A stretch of 37,958 nucleotides of DNA, from positions 1,959,689-1,997,646 of the forward strand of contig BFEA01000207.1 of assembly GCA_003427395.1 (NCBI GenBank), read 5' to 3'. Below the pieces are notes generated by a model. That model searched no databases, was not told where the DNA came from, and worked only from the letters and a program-made list of their open reading frames with translations. This document shows, in pieces, positions 19,730-29,681 of the stretch. Each line of letters opens with the position of its first letter. Position 1 is the first letter of the stretch. The translations under genes and the position numbers were made by a program. The DNA comes from Chara braunii. Lineage: Eukaryota > Streptophyta > Charophyceae > Charales > Characeae.

Positions 19730-19767
19730 ACGAAAGATAGCACTGGTTCGGGAAGTAGTTCGTCACA
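19730..19767 (-). repeat. Right terminal inverted repeat
   Basis: Reads TGTGACGAACTACTTCC on the - strand and ends TATCTTTCGT; partner of 17023-17060. Confidence 0.8.
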
Positions 19768-19774
19768 TCCTGGG
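19768..19774. repeat. Target site duplication TCCTGGG, right
   Basis: Second copy of the 7-bp duplication. LINE L3 homology resumes immediately to the right. Confidence 0.9.
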
Positions 19775-21036
19775 CATTGAAGGAATATATGCTCGATGGT
19801 TTCATGAATGTTTCTAAATAGAAAAACTGTTGAGCATGATTTGCACCAAGGACGTGCAATGCCTCTCTCCTCTAGCATAGACCTATCTATGATCAAATTA
19901 TTAGTGGGGAGACATCGGTGGTCGATCTGCCATTGCCATGAGGCTACCTTTGTGGGTTTGCATTTTATGGTTTTGAACCATTTAATTTTTCTAAGTGTTT
20001 CCTTGCTTACATTTAAATATTTCATCCATCTAGCTTCCACCTTCTCCTTTAATTCCATTCTTGGTCTACGCAGATGGTAAGTTGATTTAACTGTCAGTGA
20101 GTGAAGAGAGCGGGTACACATTCTTTGTTTTCCCAGTAGAACTTTACATACCCATGAGAGAGGGTATAGCGCTAATTTATTTATAGCACATGCAGGTCTG
20201 AAGGCCAACCAACAGTCTTTGCATTTCAATACTCTTATTCTAAAAATGTGCTCAGATTGGACCAAAATGGTTTTATTTGTTCGACTCTCCTTCAACCAGT
20301 TGTTATGATTAATAGTAAATATGGAAAGAAGAACGGAACAATCATCATTTACCATCACCAGATTCCCTATATGTAATGGGTCCCCCTGGATTCCTACCCA
20401 GTCACTCTCTTTGAGCTGAGGGTTTTCCTAAGGATCTTGAGTCATTCAATGGGGATGTATTCTTCAATTTTTTATAATGCTCTTGCAGATCCTCTACAAT
20501 TTCGTAGAGAAGGCGAGAGGTCTATAATAGAGTACCAATCTCTGGTGTATGGGTTTTAAATGTCACCTATTCTGAGGATGCCATTTTTCATCCATCCTTC
20601 CAGGGGAACTCCAAGCAGTGCAGAGTCCTACCTTGGGAGTTAGTGATCCATCTGTTGTTAAGGAGTGGTTGTTGACAAACCTCTTCCCACCGAGTGGGTG
20701 AAACCTTGTCTGGTAGAGGTAACTTGCGCCAAGTCTTGAGGAGTTGTGGCCATAATGAATCGTTCTTTATATCCCTACGTGTAGCCTGACGATGTGTTTC
20801 TGGTGTCTAGCTTGAGGGTTGTGTTCTACCTCTTGGAATAGACCAACTACGGTTTTTCAGCCAAAGCAAAGGGTTTGTCCCTTCTGGGACTTCCGGGGCT
20901 AGACGTCAGAGTTGTTGCTCTGCAAGAGCAAGCCAAGGGGTTTGTGGTATGGACAGAAGCCGTATGATCCACTGAATGTCAAGTGTCATGGCCTAGGTGG
21001 AAGGGTCTAAAATTCCTAGCCCTCCTTTTATCTTAG

Positions 21037-21041
21037 GTTGA
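21037..21041. repeat. Target site duplication GTTGA, left
   Basis: GTTGA directly precedes the left LTR and is repeated at 31511-31515, directly after the right LTR. Five bases is the usual size for Ty3/gypsy integration. Confidence 0.9.
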
Positions 21042-21386
21042 TGTGACGGACCCGCCGGGGATAGCGGTCCGTCAGGATCAAGACGAAGGGATGAGGATGG
21101 GGGGAATGGAGATGGAGCTGGAAGGGACAACGCAACTCCAACGCAGACTCAACACGCGCGTACTCCAATCTGTGCAAATGAAGAATGAATCAAAAATAGA
21201 CTACAGCTGGGGTATACCCCCAGCGGACTGACTGACTGGACTGGACTGGTACCGACAGTGGTACCGGGCAGGACTGGAACATCACATGGCCTGTGGGGTT
21301 AGGCCACGGCCTGGTCCCACAGGCCTAACCGGCAAATAGCCAAATAGTCCCTGGCTGTAGGCCATGGCAGATGAAGGCCCGCTGCA
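21042..21386 (-). repeat. 3' LTR (left)
   Basis: 345 bp on the + strand from TGTGACGGACC to GCTGCA, giving TG...CA ends. Near its left end, TGACGGACC (21044-21052) and GGTCCGTCA (21066-21074) form a perfect 9-bp inverted pair. No strong polypurine tract is seen just inside (21387-21400). Confidence 0.9.
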
Positions 21387-22269
21387 CGATCCTCAGACCT
21401 GTAATGGATCGCAAGAGCCATAAACACGCTATCCGCAAAAGCAGCGGAACTCTGCAATAAAAAAAACTGAGAAATCTAGGATGCGGAGCAAGCTCCATGC
21501 GGAGTCCATGCGATGCATCCTAAGCTACATAATGTCAAAAGAAAAGCAAATGTCTGGTATCCATATCCTAGCTAATAGCAAAAAGTGAAATGTAGCAATA
21601 TACAATCCTAAAGTCCTGGAGGCAATTGCCTCAGTGCTGAAAGGAAAAAGAGCAATATGGCACAAGATAATGTCCTGTCGCTGAACTACTAAGGGTGGGA
21701 TGGTTTCAGAGGGGGTGAATGCAGCCTAAGAATCGAAACTCCTAAGGGCAGTCACACGTGAAGGTGGGATAGGTCATCAGGCTCAAGGTGGGAGAGTGGT
21801 AGCGAAACAAAACCAAAAACCCTAACAGATAGACCATCAGGGCGGGTAATGCTCGACAAAAGGATGACACCATGCAGGGTCTGTCTCTTATACACATCTA
21901 GATGTGTATAAGAGACAGCCTAAGGGCAGTCACACGTGAAGGTGGGATAGGTCATCAGGCTCAAGGTGGGAGAGTGGTAGCGAAACAAAACCAAAAACCC
22001 TAACAGATAGACCATCAGGGCGGGTAATGCTCGACAAAAGGATGACACCATGCAGGGTCGACCATGAAAGAAGGGGGAGCCTGGAATAGGGTGGAGATAT
22101 GCCTAACTGAAGGCATGCAAGGGCCNGCACTAGGGTGATGAGGGCAGTGGGTGAGGGAAACATGCACACAACTCACCGACTGGGGGAGGAAGGAGCTAGA
22201 TCTGGGAGCAGGGAAGCCAAGATAACACTACGGTCCCAATGCCTATGCGATACCAAGGGAGAGCCCAAC
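21387..22269 (-). other. Chromovirus non-coding 3' region, with assembly duplication
   Basis: Lies between the integrase stop and the 3' LTR. It contains no credible gene. 140 bp at 21741-21880 is repeated exactly at 21919-22058 around an adapter, so the true length is about 178 bp shorter. One ambiguous base is at 22126. Confidence 0.8.
21881..21918. other. Nextera mate-pair junction adapter (contamination)
   Basis: The same 38-bp head-to-head mosaic-end sequence as at 7920-7957. The sequences on its two sides are identical for 140 bp, as expected from a mis-joined mate-pair read. Confidence 0.97.
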
Positions 22270-24405
22270 TCAAAGGGACCCAGCTAAGTGAGAACCATCA
22301 TGCGACAAATGCAAGGGAATGTACAGGGTAGGGTGGTGGCGTGAAGTAGTCACGTCCAAAGTAGCTGAAGCCAATGAGGTGGCTGAAGTCGTCGAAGTGG
22401 TCGATGAAGTAGCAGTCGAGTGGATGTCGAAGCAGAGCCACAAAACGCTGACATCCTGAAGAAGCTGATGATGGAGTACTTGATGGTGTGAGTCAGTAGG
22501 GAAAGATAGAGGATAAGAGTGTCGGTCATCGTAACGCGAAGGGCGACGATGAGTGCGCTGTGGACGCTCGGAGGCGACCATTTGCGGCTGAGGAACGGCC
22601 TCACAGGGAGTGGGCGCGTCCTCAGCAATCTCCTCAGTCGGAGGAGGAGGAAGAGGGTCAGTCGGCTGAGTAGAAGCAGATGTCTCAGCACGACGAGCAC
22701 GATCATATGTACGCACCAACATCTTGACGTGTTGCAAGTGTTCGAGGGGCTCCCAAGTAGCCTCCTCATCACGGTAGCCCTTCCAACGCACAAGGTACTC
22801 GATGCATGGAGGGGTATCGTCGGTAACTCGGCGTGATACGATGTCGGAAACAACGAACTCCTTGTGACCGTCCACCATGATAGGTGGAGGGCGCTCATAA
22901 GGGCGTCCGACGAAGCGCTCGGACGGTCTGCGATAAGGACGCAGCAAGGAGACGTGGTAAACATCGTGTACGCGAGCCTGTCGAAGGTAATCAGGTAGCT
23001 TCACACGAAAGCTGACCGGACTAGCGACGGTATCAGAACCGACGGCCTGAAGGATGTGGCATGGACCGAAGAAACGACGCCTGAACTTGCAAAGCGTATC
23101 TGCTTCGAGCTGTAAGTGGCGTGCGTCGACGAGCACATCGTCACCGACTTTGAATGGATGATCCATTCGTGATCGGTTCGCTCGTGCGGCCATGCGAGTC
23201 TGGGAGTCGGCTAAACTCTCGTGTGCGCGCTTCATAATCGCCACAATGTGGGCGATCCAGTCGTCAAGCGCAGGGCAACGGGTGTCTAGGCGCAACCGCG
23301 ATGGTCGTAGGAAATCCGGGGGTACGCGAGGGTGGTAGCCGAGGTCGCAATAGAATGGCGACATCCCTGTGGCTGGCGAAACAGCGTGGTTGTACGCAAT
23401 CTCCGCGTGGGCTAAGTGTAAGTCCCACTGCTGGTCATCCCTAACAAACTTTTGGAGGATATTACCGAGAGTTTTATTGGTGACCTTACTCAGACCATCC
23501 GTCTGAGGGTGGTAAGACGATGAGAAGCGGAGATGGGATCTGTACACCTCGTGTAGGCGTCGCCAGAATGTGCTGGTAAAGCGCGGGTCACGGTCGGAGA
23601 TGATGCTCTGAGGTAAGCCGTGATCTCTCACGACTCGGTCGAAGACGATGTCGGCGACCTCACGAGCGCTAATGCGATAGCGGCACGGGACAAAACGTGC
23701 ACGCTTCGTGAAGCGATCGACGACGACCAAGATAGCATCATGACCGTGCTCAGTGGGTGGGTGGAGGAGACCAATGAAATCCATCGAGATGGACTGCCAA
23801 TGACCTTCAGGTATGGGTAGGGGCTGAAGTAACCCATACGGAAGGTGGTTCACACTGTTCACATCCTGGCAGGTAGGACACTCCTGGATGTAGGCTTTGA
23901 CAAAGTCCTTGGACTTCGGCCAGGCGTATAGGCGGCAAACACGAGCCAACGTCTTGTGGAAACCCATATGACCGGTAGCTGCCTGGTCATGGAACTCTAC
24001 TACAGCCTGGACGCGGAGCTGTCCGGTGGAGGGAACGCAGATACGTGGTTCTAGCTGACCAGATCTGCCATGCCAGTACACGAGGCCGTTCTCCCCGAGG
24101 AAGTAGGAAGGAACGGTCTTGCCACTCCGCAGTGTCGCATGGATGACGCGATAATCGGGGCTGTGGCGGTACTGAGTGCGATACGCGTCGATCACCGACT
24201 GATCAACAGTGGTGATGGAGATGGCAGCAAGATGGATGGGTTCCTGATTGTGATCAGGACGGCGGGACAAGACATCGGCGACGCGGTTCGTTTCACTCTT
24301 GATGGGCTGAGTGGTGAAACTGAACTCGGATAAGTCACGCCACCAGCGTGCCTGTCGAGGGGAAAGCTTAGGCTTCGTGAGGCCCCGTGCAGATAATGAC
24401 GCCAA
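22270..24405 (-). pseudogene. Chromovirus RNase H end, integrase and chromodomain
   Basis: 711-residue frame opening at TTG, so it is a continuation, not a separate gene. It begins with the end of RNase H (LSPRQARWWRDL, VADVLSRRP). The integrase zinc site is His139, His146, Cys176 and Cys179. Catalytic core: Asp209 (SMDFIG), Asp271 (ISDRDPRF), and at the D-35-E position residue 307 is Lys (codon 23485-23487, AAG) instead of Glu. The chromodomain spans about 516-568 (YLVRWKGYRDEEATWEP) and in this class directs integration to chromatin. A Pro/Thr/Ser-rich tail follows. The Glu-to-Lys change should abolish strand transfer. Confidence 0.93.
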
Positions 24406-26957
24406 TGCCGGGTAACATAAACTACTGCGAGAACCTCACGTTCATCGGCAGTGTAGTTTATCTCGGCAGGCAGTAGCTGACGGGAGTAGAAAGCGATTGG
24501 GCAATCCCCAGCACGAGCCTCGACAGTCCCATCCTCCGCGATGGTCGGGGAGTAAATAACAGGAGGACTGTCAGTGAAGGGAAGTGGTGGGAGGGTAGGC
24601 GTCAGTCGAGAAGCAGTGTCAGCAGGAGGGGGGGGGAAAGGAGGAACATGGGGGTAAGGTGAATCTGGAGGAGAAGGAAATAACTGAGAAAGGACAGCTC
24701 CTACTGCAAAATCTGACGCATCGGTGGTGATGATAAAGGGGCGATCAAAATCGGGAAGGCGAAGAACCGGCGCACAGGTCACCGCCTTCTTGAGGGCGCG
24801 AAAGGCGTCCTCGCATAGGGGTGTCCAAAACCACGACGGGTTCTTCCGGAGGAGGGTAGAGGTAAGGACGTAGGAATACCTAGCGTATCCCTGGATAAAA
24901 TTACTATAGTAGCTGGTGAGGCCTAGGAAACTGCGAAGCTGTTTGGCAGATGCGGGGACCGGCCACTCTGCAATAGCAGTGATCTTCGTGTCGTCCATGT
25001 GGAGACCCTGGTCAGACACATGGTGTTCTAGGAAGTCCACTTTGCGCTGGGCAAAGCGGCACTTACTGAGCTTGGCATAGAAGCCATGCTTGCGTAAGTG
25101 CTGTAGGACATCGCGGAGGTGTCTGAGATGGTCTTCTAAGGTACGACTGTAGACCAAGATGTCATCCAGGTATACGAGAACGTATTCTTCAAGGATGTCC
25201 CTGAAGATGTCGTTCATCGCCGTCTGGAAGGTGGCGGGGGCATTGGTGAGGCCGAATGGCATCAACGTGAACTCGTAGTGGTCGAAGCGCGACCGAAAGG
25301 CAGTCTTCGGCTGATCCTCTGTGGCAACGCAGATCTGGTGGTAACCGCTACGAAGATCGATCTTCGTGAAGAAGCGGTTGCCTGCCAGATGGTCAAACAA
25401 CTCATCCGCGCGGGGCATGGGATAGCTGTTCTTAACCGTGTAACGGTTAAGGCCGCGGTAGTCGATGCAGAGACAAAGAGTTCCGTCCGCTTTGCGAGCA
25501 AAGAGGACAGGTGCACCCCAAGGGGAGTTACTGGGTTTAATGAAACATAGTCGAAGGAGCTCCTCAAGCTGACGCTTGAATTCTGTCGCCTCTGGAATCG
25601 AGAGTCGGTACGGTGCCTGATGGTGAACACGATAGTCAGGCACGAGCTGTATAGAATGCTCAACACCGCGCATCGGGGGAATCCCGATGTATGAGAAGTA
25701 CGGGGGAAAGACGTCGCGGTACTCTCGAATCAGGTCGCGAACGGCGGGGTCTAAGTCTGCCGTGAACCGTGTGAGTTCCTCAGCGTTTGCGTCGGCACGA
25801 GATGTATATGTGGACTCGACGGTCGGCGGCGCAGGGGCCTGGGACGTGGAGGGGGTATCCGCAGGCTGACGGGTGGATGTGGAGATGGGAGCCACAAAGA
25901 TGGAGGAAGGGTCAAGGGGATTGGGCTCCAGTGAGATGAGCTCAACCTCGGGACAGAGTGGATCATAGCGAAGAAGATCCATGACGTTCACTGAGTAGAA
26001 TGTGACGTCCTCCTGTCGGATGAAGTGAGCAAACTGACGAGGGGAAGTGAAGGCGATGTCTGGGTGGGCCCCAGAGGGACGAGGGTCCTGGGGAGGTAGG
26101 TCTGGGGGGGTGTCACCCGTGGTTCCAATGAAGGGGACTCGAAGGGTCTGGCCGCACTTCGTTTTGAGAACGAGTGTCTCGGTCGCCCATTCGGCCTCTG
26201 TGCTGCGGAACCGGCGAGACCAGGGAGTGCCAAGGATAAAGTCGTACCCAGTCTCCAGCACGTCGAAGTATGCGGAGGAATGGTAGCGCCTAGGCGTCTG
26301 GGTACTATTCGATGGCTGGAGGGTGAGGGAGAAGTGGAGGTCGGGGACTGTCTGATCGAAGAAGCGCTGCATCTTGTTATCTCCGAGGGTAACGGAGATA
26401 GGAGAGCGAGACCCAGAGGTAGCTAGGCGAGCTTCCTCAACCACTCGAGGGTGAACGAAATCTCCCTGCGAGCCGGAGTCCCATAAAGCGCGATACACCC
26501 TTGTAGATGTCCCTAGGCGGATAGGGATAATGGGTAGGGTGCGATCAGGATCAGAGAGCAAAGCGAGAAGACGACGCAGGACGTTGACGTGCCTCGTGAG
26601 TCGCCCTTGACGAGCCTGCAGAATGCTCAAGTCCAGGAGAGATGACACAACGTCATTGCGAGTCGTCAGTTGAGTGCTACAACGGGTTGTGCGAATGGCG
26701 CGACGCGTCGGAAGTCTCGGAGGAGAAGCGCTAGATGTGGCGGTCTGCGGGGAGGCAAACAGTACCTCGATAGACGACGGGGCAGAGAGAACTGCGTCTG
26801 TCGTATCCTGAGGGTCCTCGGGTGGGGTAGCCAAAGCTGCAAACTGCGACTCGGTGGTCGGAAAGCCGGCTACGTGCAAGGCCTCAGGGGTACACTGCAC
26901 CGTGGCTAACTGGGTAGGGTTGGCCGGGCGGGGCCGGGGGGGGACTGAGATCGGCAC
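24192..26957 (-). pseudogene. Chromovirus pol: protease, reverse transcriptase, RNase H start
   Basis: 921-residue frame overlapping the end of gag by 52 bases in the -1 frame. Protease: LWDSGSQGDFV (Asp at about 160; DSG in place of the common DTG) and DFILGTPW near 239-246. RT: SPWGAPVLFARKADGT, IDYRGLN, FFTKIDLRSGYHQI (Asp about 534), MPFGLTNAPATFQ and YLDD (596-599), all present. RNase H begins at TTDASDFAVGAVLSQ (about 745) and has ADEREVLAVV (about 837). Between them is a Pro-rich insert of about 60 residues. After RHYLHG the frame leaves the coding path, so everything past 24400 in this frame is spurious. Confidence 0.93.
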
Positions 26958-28882
26958 TGACGAGAAATGTCAGCGTAGTACCGATCGAGGGCGGTGTGGT
27001 ATGGACACCGTGAGGAGGTNTNNCCATCCTGGNGGCAACGAAGGCAGCCTCNTCGGGCCTCGAGGGCGGCACGCTCCTNGGGGGATAGAGCTCCNCGAGG
27101 AGGGACAAAACCCTGCGGGAGGTCTATCTGAGGAACTGTGGGTGTGCGGGCGCCAACCTGTGCAACCCGACTGCGTGCACGACCCATGGCAGACATGGCC
27201 ATCTGCAGCTGCTCGGCCATTGGGACAGTGTCGTCATCCAAGTGGTACTGGATGACGTTCCGAAGCTCGATGTCCTCGGGGGCGTCCCCAATGGTAGGAT
27301 CGAGCTCGACTGAGGCATCCTCTCCATACTCAAAAGAACTGTAGTGCTGAGCGAATGACGCTCCAGGTCGAGCCGGACGACGAAAACGACCGGCAAACGA
27401 GGAGCGGCCTCGGGTGGTACCCCGAGACTGGGAGGTGGCGGCTGGCCGCGAAGAGGATGGGGCGACGGAGAAGCGACTGCACATACTCTGGTACTGACGC
27501 GCAGCCTCGTATGCCTGCTCCGCGGAAGAGAATGATCGCCTCCATAGCTCTAGGCGGTAGTCAGTCGGCAGGCTGACAAGGAACCGGTCGGTGAGTGTGA
27601 CCTCTGGTAGGAACGTCTCGTCACAAACAAGGCGAGCGTCCTGAAACACCCGGATGTGACGCTCCAGGTCGGCCGGGACAGAGGACCCGGACCATCTGGT
27701 CTGGGTGACGTGGTCTAAGGCGTCGGTGGCGTCATGACGAGCGCCGAAACGGTCCTGAAGGAAGGCCGCGAAGCCGGCCAAAGTGGGGACCTCACCCACG
27801 CGGAGGCGCTGGGTAAAATGATCCTCCCACGCAGTGGAAGGGCTACCTCGCAATTTGGTTGCGAGCACATCGCACCACAACTCCTGACGGGTGGTCGTCA
27901 TAGAGAGCGTGCTCGTTGCTATCTGCAACCAGCGAGAGACACGGGATGTGCCANCATACTCGGGAATGTCCGTGGTGCGCACAGGAGGATGTCCACTGTG
28001 CTGATGGCGGGGGGAGAGAGATCGAGGCGAGTGCACTGCGGCAGCGTAAGTCGAGGCCGCTACAGGGGCAGAGGTGGGGGAAGGCTGTGGGCCGTGGCCG
28101 TTGGCGGATGGATCAGCAGACAAGGAGGCAATGGCCGTGGGCAGGTGTTCCGGAATAGCCAGGTAGGAGGGAAGAGGCTGAGGAGCAAGTCGAGGGAAAC
28201 GAGCCTGCATCATGGGGACGGAAGGGGTGGTAGTGAAAGAAGGGTGGGCAGCCTGTGATGGGTGAGCCTGTCTCAGAGCGAGAATCTCCGCCTGAGCCTG
28301 CGCAATGGTGGCTTGTAAAGTGGCCACTCGCTGGGTGCGCGGGGTCGGAGGTGGAGGGGGCGGAGCGGGTCGCCCAGTAGAAGGAGGAATCCCAGTCTGG
28401 GCGGTACCTTGATGTGGGGGTGGGGGGACGAAGGCAGGAAGAAGAGGGCGGAGCCGTATTGCCGCGACCGGTGCGGGAAGCTGGGAAGCAATACCGGGGT
28501 AGGTCGATGAAACTGCGCGGCCGGATGGCTGTACCTGGACCGCAGCACCTACGGCAGTAGTAGAGACGGTAGGGGCGGCCGTGGCCGGAAGAACTGCCGC
28601 AACGGACGGGGTGGTCTGAGCGGCAGCAACACTCGCCACCACTGAGGGGGAGTGTTGGGCCTGGCCCGCAGAGGAGGGGAAATCATGGTGACTCCGTCTC
28701 TGGAGTGCTGGGGAGCCGGAATCAGAGCCGGTAGGGGAAGGGGTGTGAAAGCGGTGGAGAGAGCGATGAGGGGAGCCCTTGAGGCGGTTGACGTCGAGTG
28801 ATAACGCATTGATTTGCGCTTGCAACGGTCCAAGCGTACTAAGTTGTGCCTGGATTGCTATAAGGACGGCATGAAGGTCCAT
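26906..28882 (-). CDS. Chromovirus gag
   Basis: 658-residue frame from ATG 28882. N-terminal coiled-coil-like LxxxQAQINALSLDVNRLKG (10-36), then about 270 residues of Pro/Ala/Ser-rich low complexity. The retrotransposon gag (capsid) domain runs at about 320-470 (WLQIATSTLS, LRGSPSTAWEDHF, LTDRFLVSLPTDYRLEL). Near the end is a zinc knuckle with Cys613, Cys616 and Cys626, spaced C-x2-C-x9-C; ambiguous bases at 27020, 27022 and 27023 mask the Gly-His positions. Further ambiguous bases lie at 27033, 27052, 27079, 27095 and 27954. Gag forms the particle that packages element RNA. The frame is open throughout. Confidence 0.92.
   Translation of the reverse strand: MDLHAVLIAIQAQLSTLGPLQAQINALSLDVNRLKGSPHRSLHRFHTPSPTGSDSGSPALQRRSHHDFPSSAGQAQHSPSVVASVAAAQTTPSVAAVLPATAAPTVSTTAVGAAVQVQPSGRAVSSTYPGIASQLPAPVAAIRLRPLLPAFVPPPPHQGTAQTGIPPSTGRPAPPPPPPTPRTQRVATLQATIAQAQAEILALRQAHPSQAAHPSFTTTPSVPMMQARFPRLAPQPLPSYLAIPEHLPTAIASLSADPSANGHGPQPSPTSAPVAASTYAAAVHSPRSLSPRHQHSGHPPVRTTDIPEYXGTSRVSRWLQIATSTLSMTTTRQELWCDVLATKLRGSPSTAWEDHFTQRLRVGEVPTLAGFAAFLQDRFGARHDATDALDHVTQTRWSGSSVPADLERHIRVFQDARLVCDETFLPEVTLTDRFLVSLPTDYRLELWRRSFSSAEQAYEAARQYQSMCSRFSVAPSSSRPAATSQSRGTTRGRSSFAGRFRRPARPGASFAQHYSSFEYGEDASVELDPTIGDAPEDIELRNVIQYHLDDDTVPMAEQLQMAMSAMGRARSRVAQVGARTPTVPQIDLPQGFVPPXGALSPXERAALEARXGCLRCXQDXXTSSRCPYHTALDRYYADISRQCRSQSPPGPARPTLPS
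26936..26942 (-). promoter_or_regulatory. Candidate -1 frameshift heptamer
   Basis: In the gag frame the - strand reads C CCC CCC within an 8-C run (26936-26943), 10 codons before the gag stop. Pol lies in the -1 frame and overlaps gag here, so the X-XXY-YYZ pattern is in the right place and phase to make Gag-Pol. A homopolymer indel could mimic this. Confidence 0.4.
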
Positions 28883-29213
28883 CGTGTCCGCATGAGCCTG
28901 ATCATGAGCCGTTGACGGCGCGCTGACTTAGGGTGTGGACTGCGCCGCGGCGATCTCCTCGGATGAACTCCCTTCGATGGCCGGAAGGGGAATGGAGGTA
29001 GTCCTCAGAGGAGTGTGTGAGGAAAGGGGCCCACCGATAAGAGGAAGGGGACCGCGGGAGCGGAGTGAGTATGTGTGAGTCGGCTCGCCTCAGATTTTGC
29101 GGGTCGCGCGTGAGACGAAGGCGCCGAAACGCTCGAGGGAGGAGGAGCCGTCCAGGTCCAGGGTGCCCGATGGGAGGAGGCGGGAGAGTAGGAAGGGGGG
29201 CGGGAGTTAGGAG

Positions 29214-29250
29214 AACCCTAAACCCTAGAAAACCCTTAGAAAACCCTAAC
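29214..29250. repeat. Telomere-like CCCTAAA stretch
   Basis: AACCCTAAACCCTAG followed by degenerate AAAACCCTTAG and AAAACCCTAAC words. These are imperfect copies of the plant-type CCCTAAA repeat, inside the retroelement leader. Confidence 0.7.
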
Positions 29251-29440
29251 CGGAGTTTAGGTGGTTAGGGGAGGGTAGCGGCGACGTAATCAAGAAAAAA
29301 AATAATATAGAGGGGAGGGGTAAAGAAAATAGAATAAACAATAAAATTTCGAGATAAAAATAAAATAAAAGAAGAAATAAAAATAAATAAAAAAATAAAA
29401 TGTCAAGAGCGAGGGAAGAACACTTATTTATTTTTTTTGA

Positions 29441-29681
29441 AAATTTCGGCAGCATTTTCTTACCCCAACGGGGTGAAAATGTGCAAAGAGAAAGGAAAGA
29501 CTAAGAGAAGCACACTAATTTTTACAATGCCGCAAATTAAAATTTTCAAAAAAATAAGTAAATAAATAAATAAATAGATAAATAAATAAGGAGGTTGAGG
29601 AGAGTGAAGAGAAACTAACCAAGTTTTGGATTTTTCACAAATTTCGGCAGCACTTCGTTACCCCCACGGGGTCAAAATGTG
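29441..29681. repeat. Duplicated leader motif with small hairpin
   Basis: AAATTTCGGCAGCA at 29441 and the like at 29639, each followed by ACCCC-NNN-GGGGT and AAAATGTG, 198 bp apart. The ACCCC/GGGGT stem is kept in both while the loop differs. Confidence 0.75.

Larger units (their letters stand above)
17023..19767 (-). mobile_element. 2,745-bp TIR DNA transposon carrying coding block B
   Basis: Both ends read inward as TGTGACG and continue with matches including a shared GTGCTxTCTTTCGT. The ungapped first 38 bases agree at 26 positions by eye. The 7-bp duplication TCCTGGG and the continuity of the interrupted LINE frame fix both boundaries. Inside, the - strand has exon-like coding block B (17260-17742) and its upstream exon-like block (18268-18345), plus purine-rich tracts. 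I recognise no transposase, so it is likely non-autonomous, or the coding block is a diverged or captured gene. 7-bp duplications are unusual and the superfamily is not assigned. Confidence 0.82.
19768..21041 (-). pseudogene. LINE L3 ORF2, connector and zinc-binding module
   Basis: Read from 21041 on the - strand: PKIKGGLGILDP, then PLLNNRWITNSQGR near 20640-20690 (out of frame or interrupted by stops), then the 20358 frame with YHLRRPRMELKEKVEARW, WQWQIDHRCLPTN, PWCKSC and IEHIFLQCPG. The Cys-Cys-His-Cys zinc ligands are intact. Stops lie between 20360 and 20900. Coding similarity ends exactly at the TIR element boundary; the open frame that continues left to 19555 is transposon sequence, not LINE. 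Confidence 0.88.

Noticed and set aside
19555-19767. Extension of the LINE L3 zinc-domain frame to 19555
   Set aside because: The open frame runs on past the target duplication into the TIR element; similarity to other LINE copies stops at 19768.
22350-22964. 204-aa - strand open frame
   Set aside because: It is a shadow of the integrase-chromodomain frame in another phase, rich in Leu/Ser/Arg.
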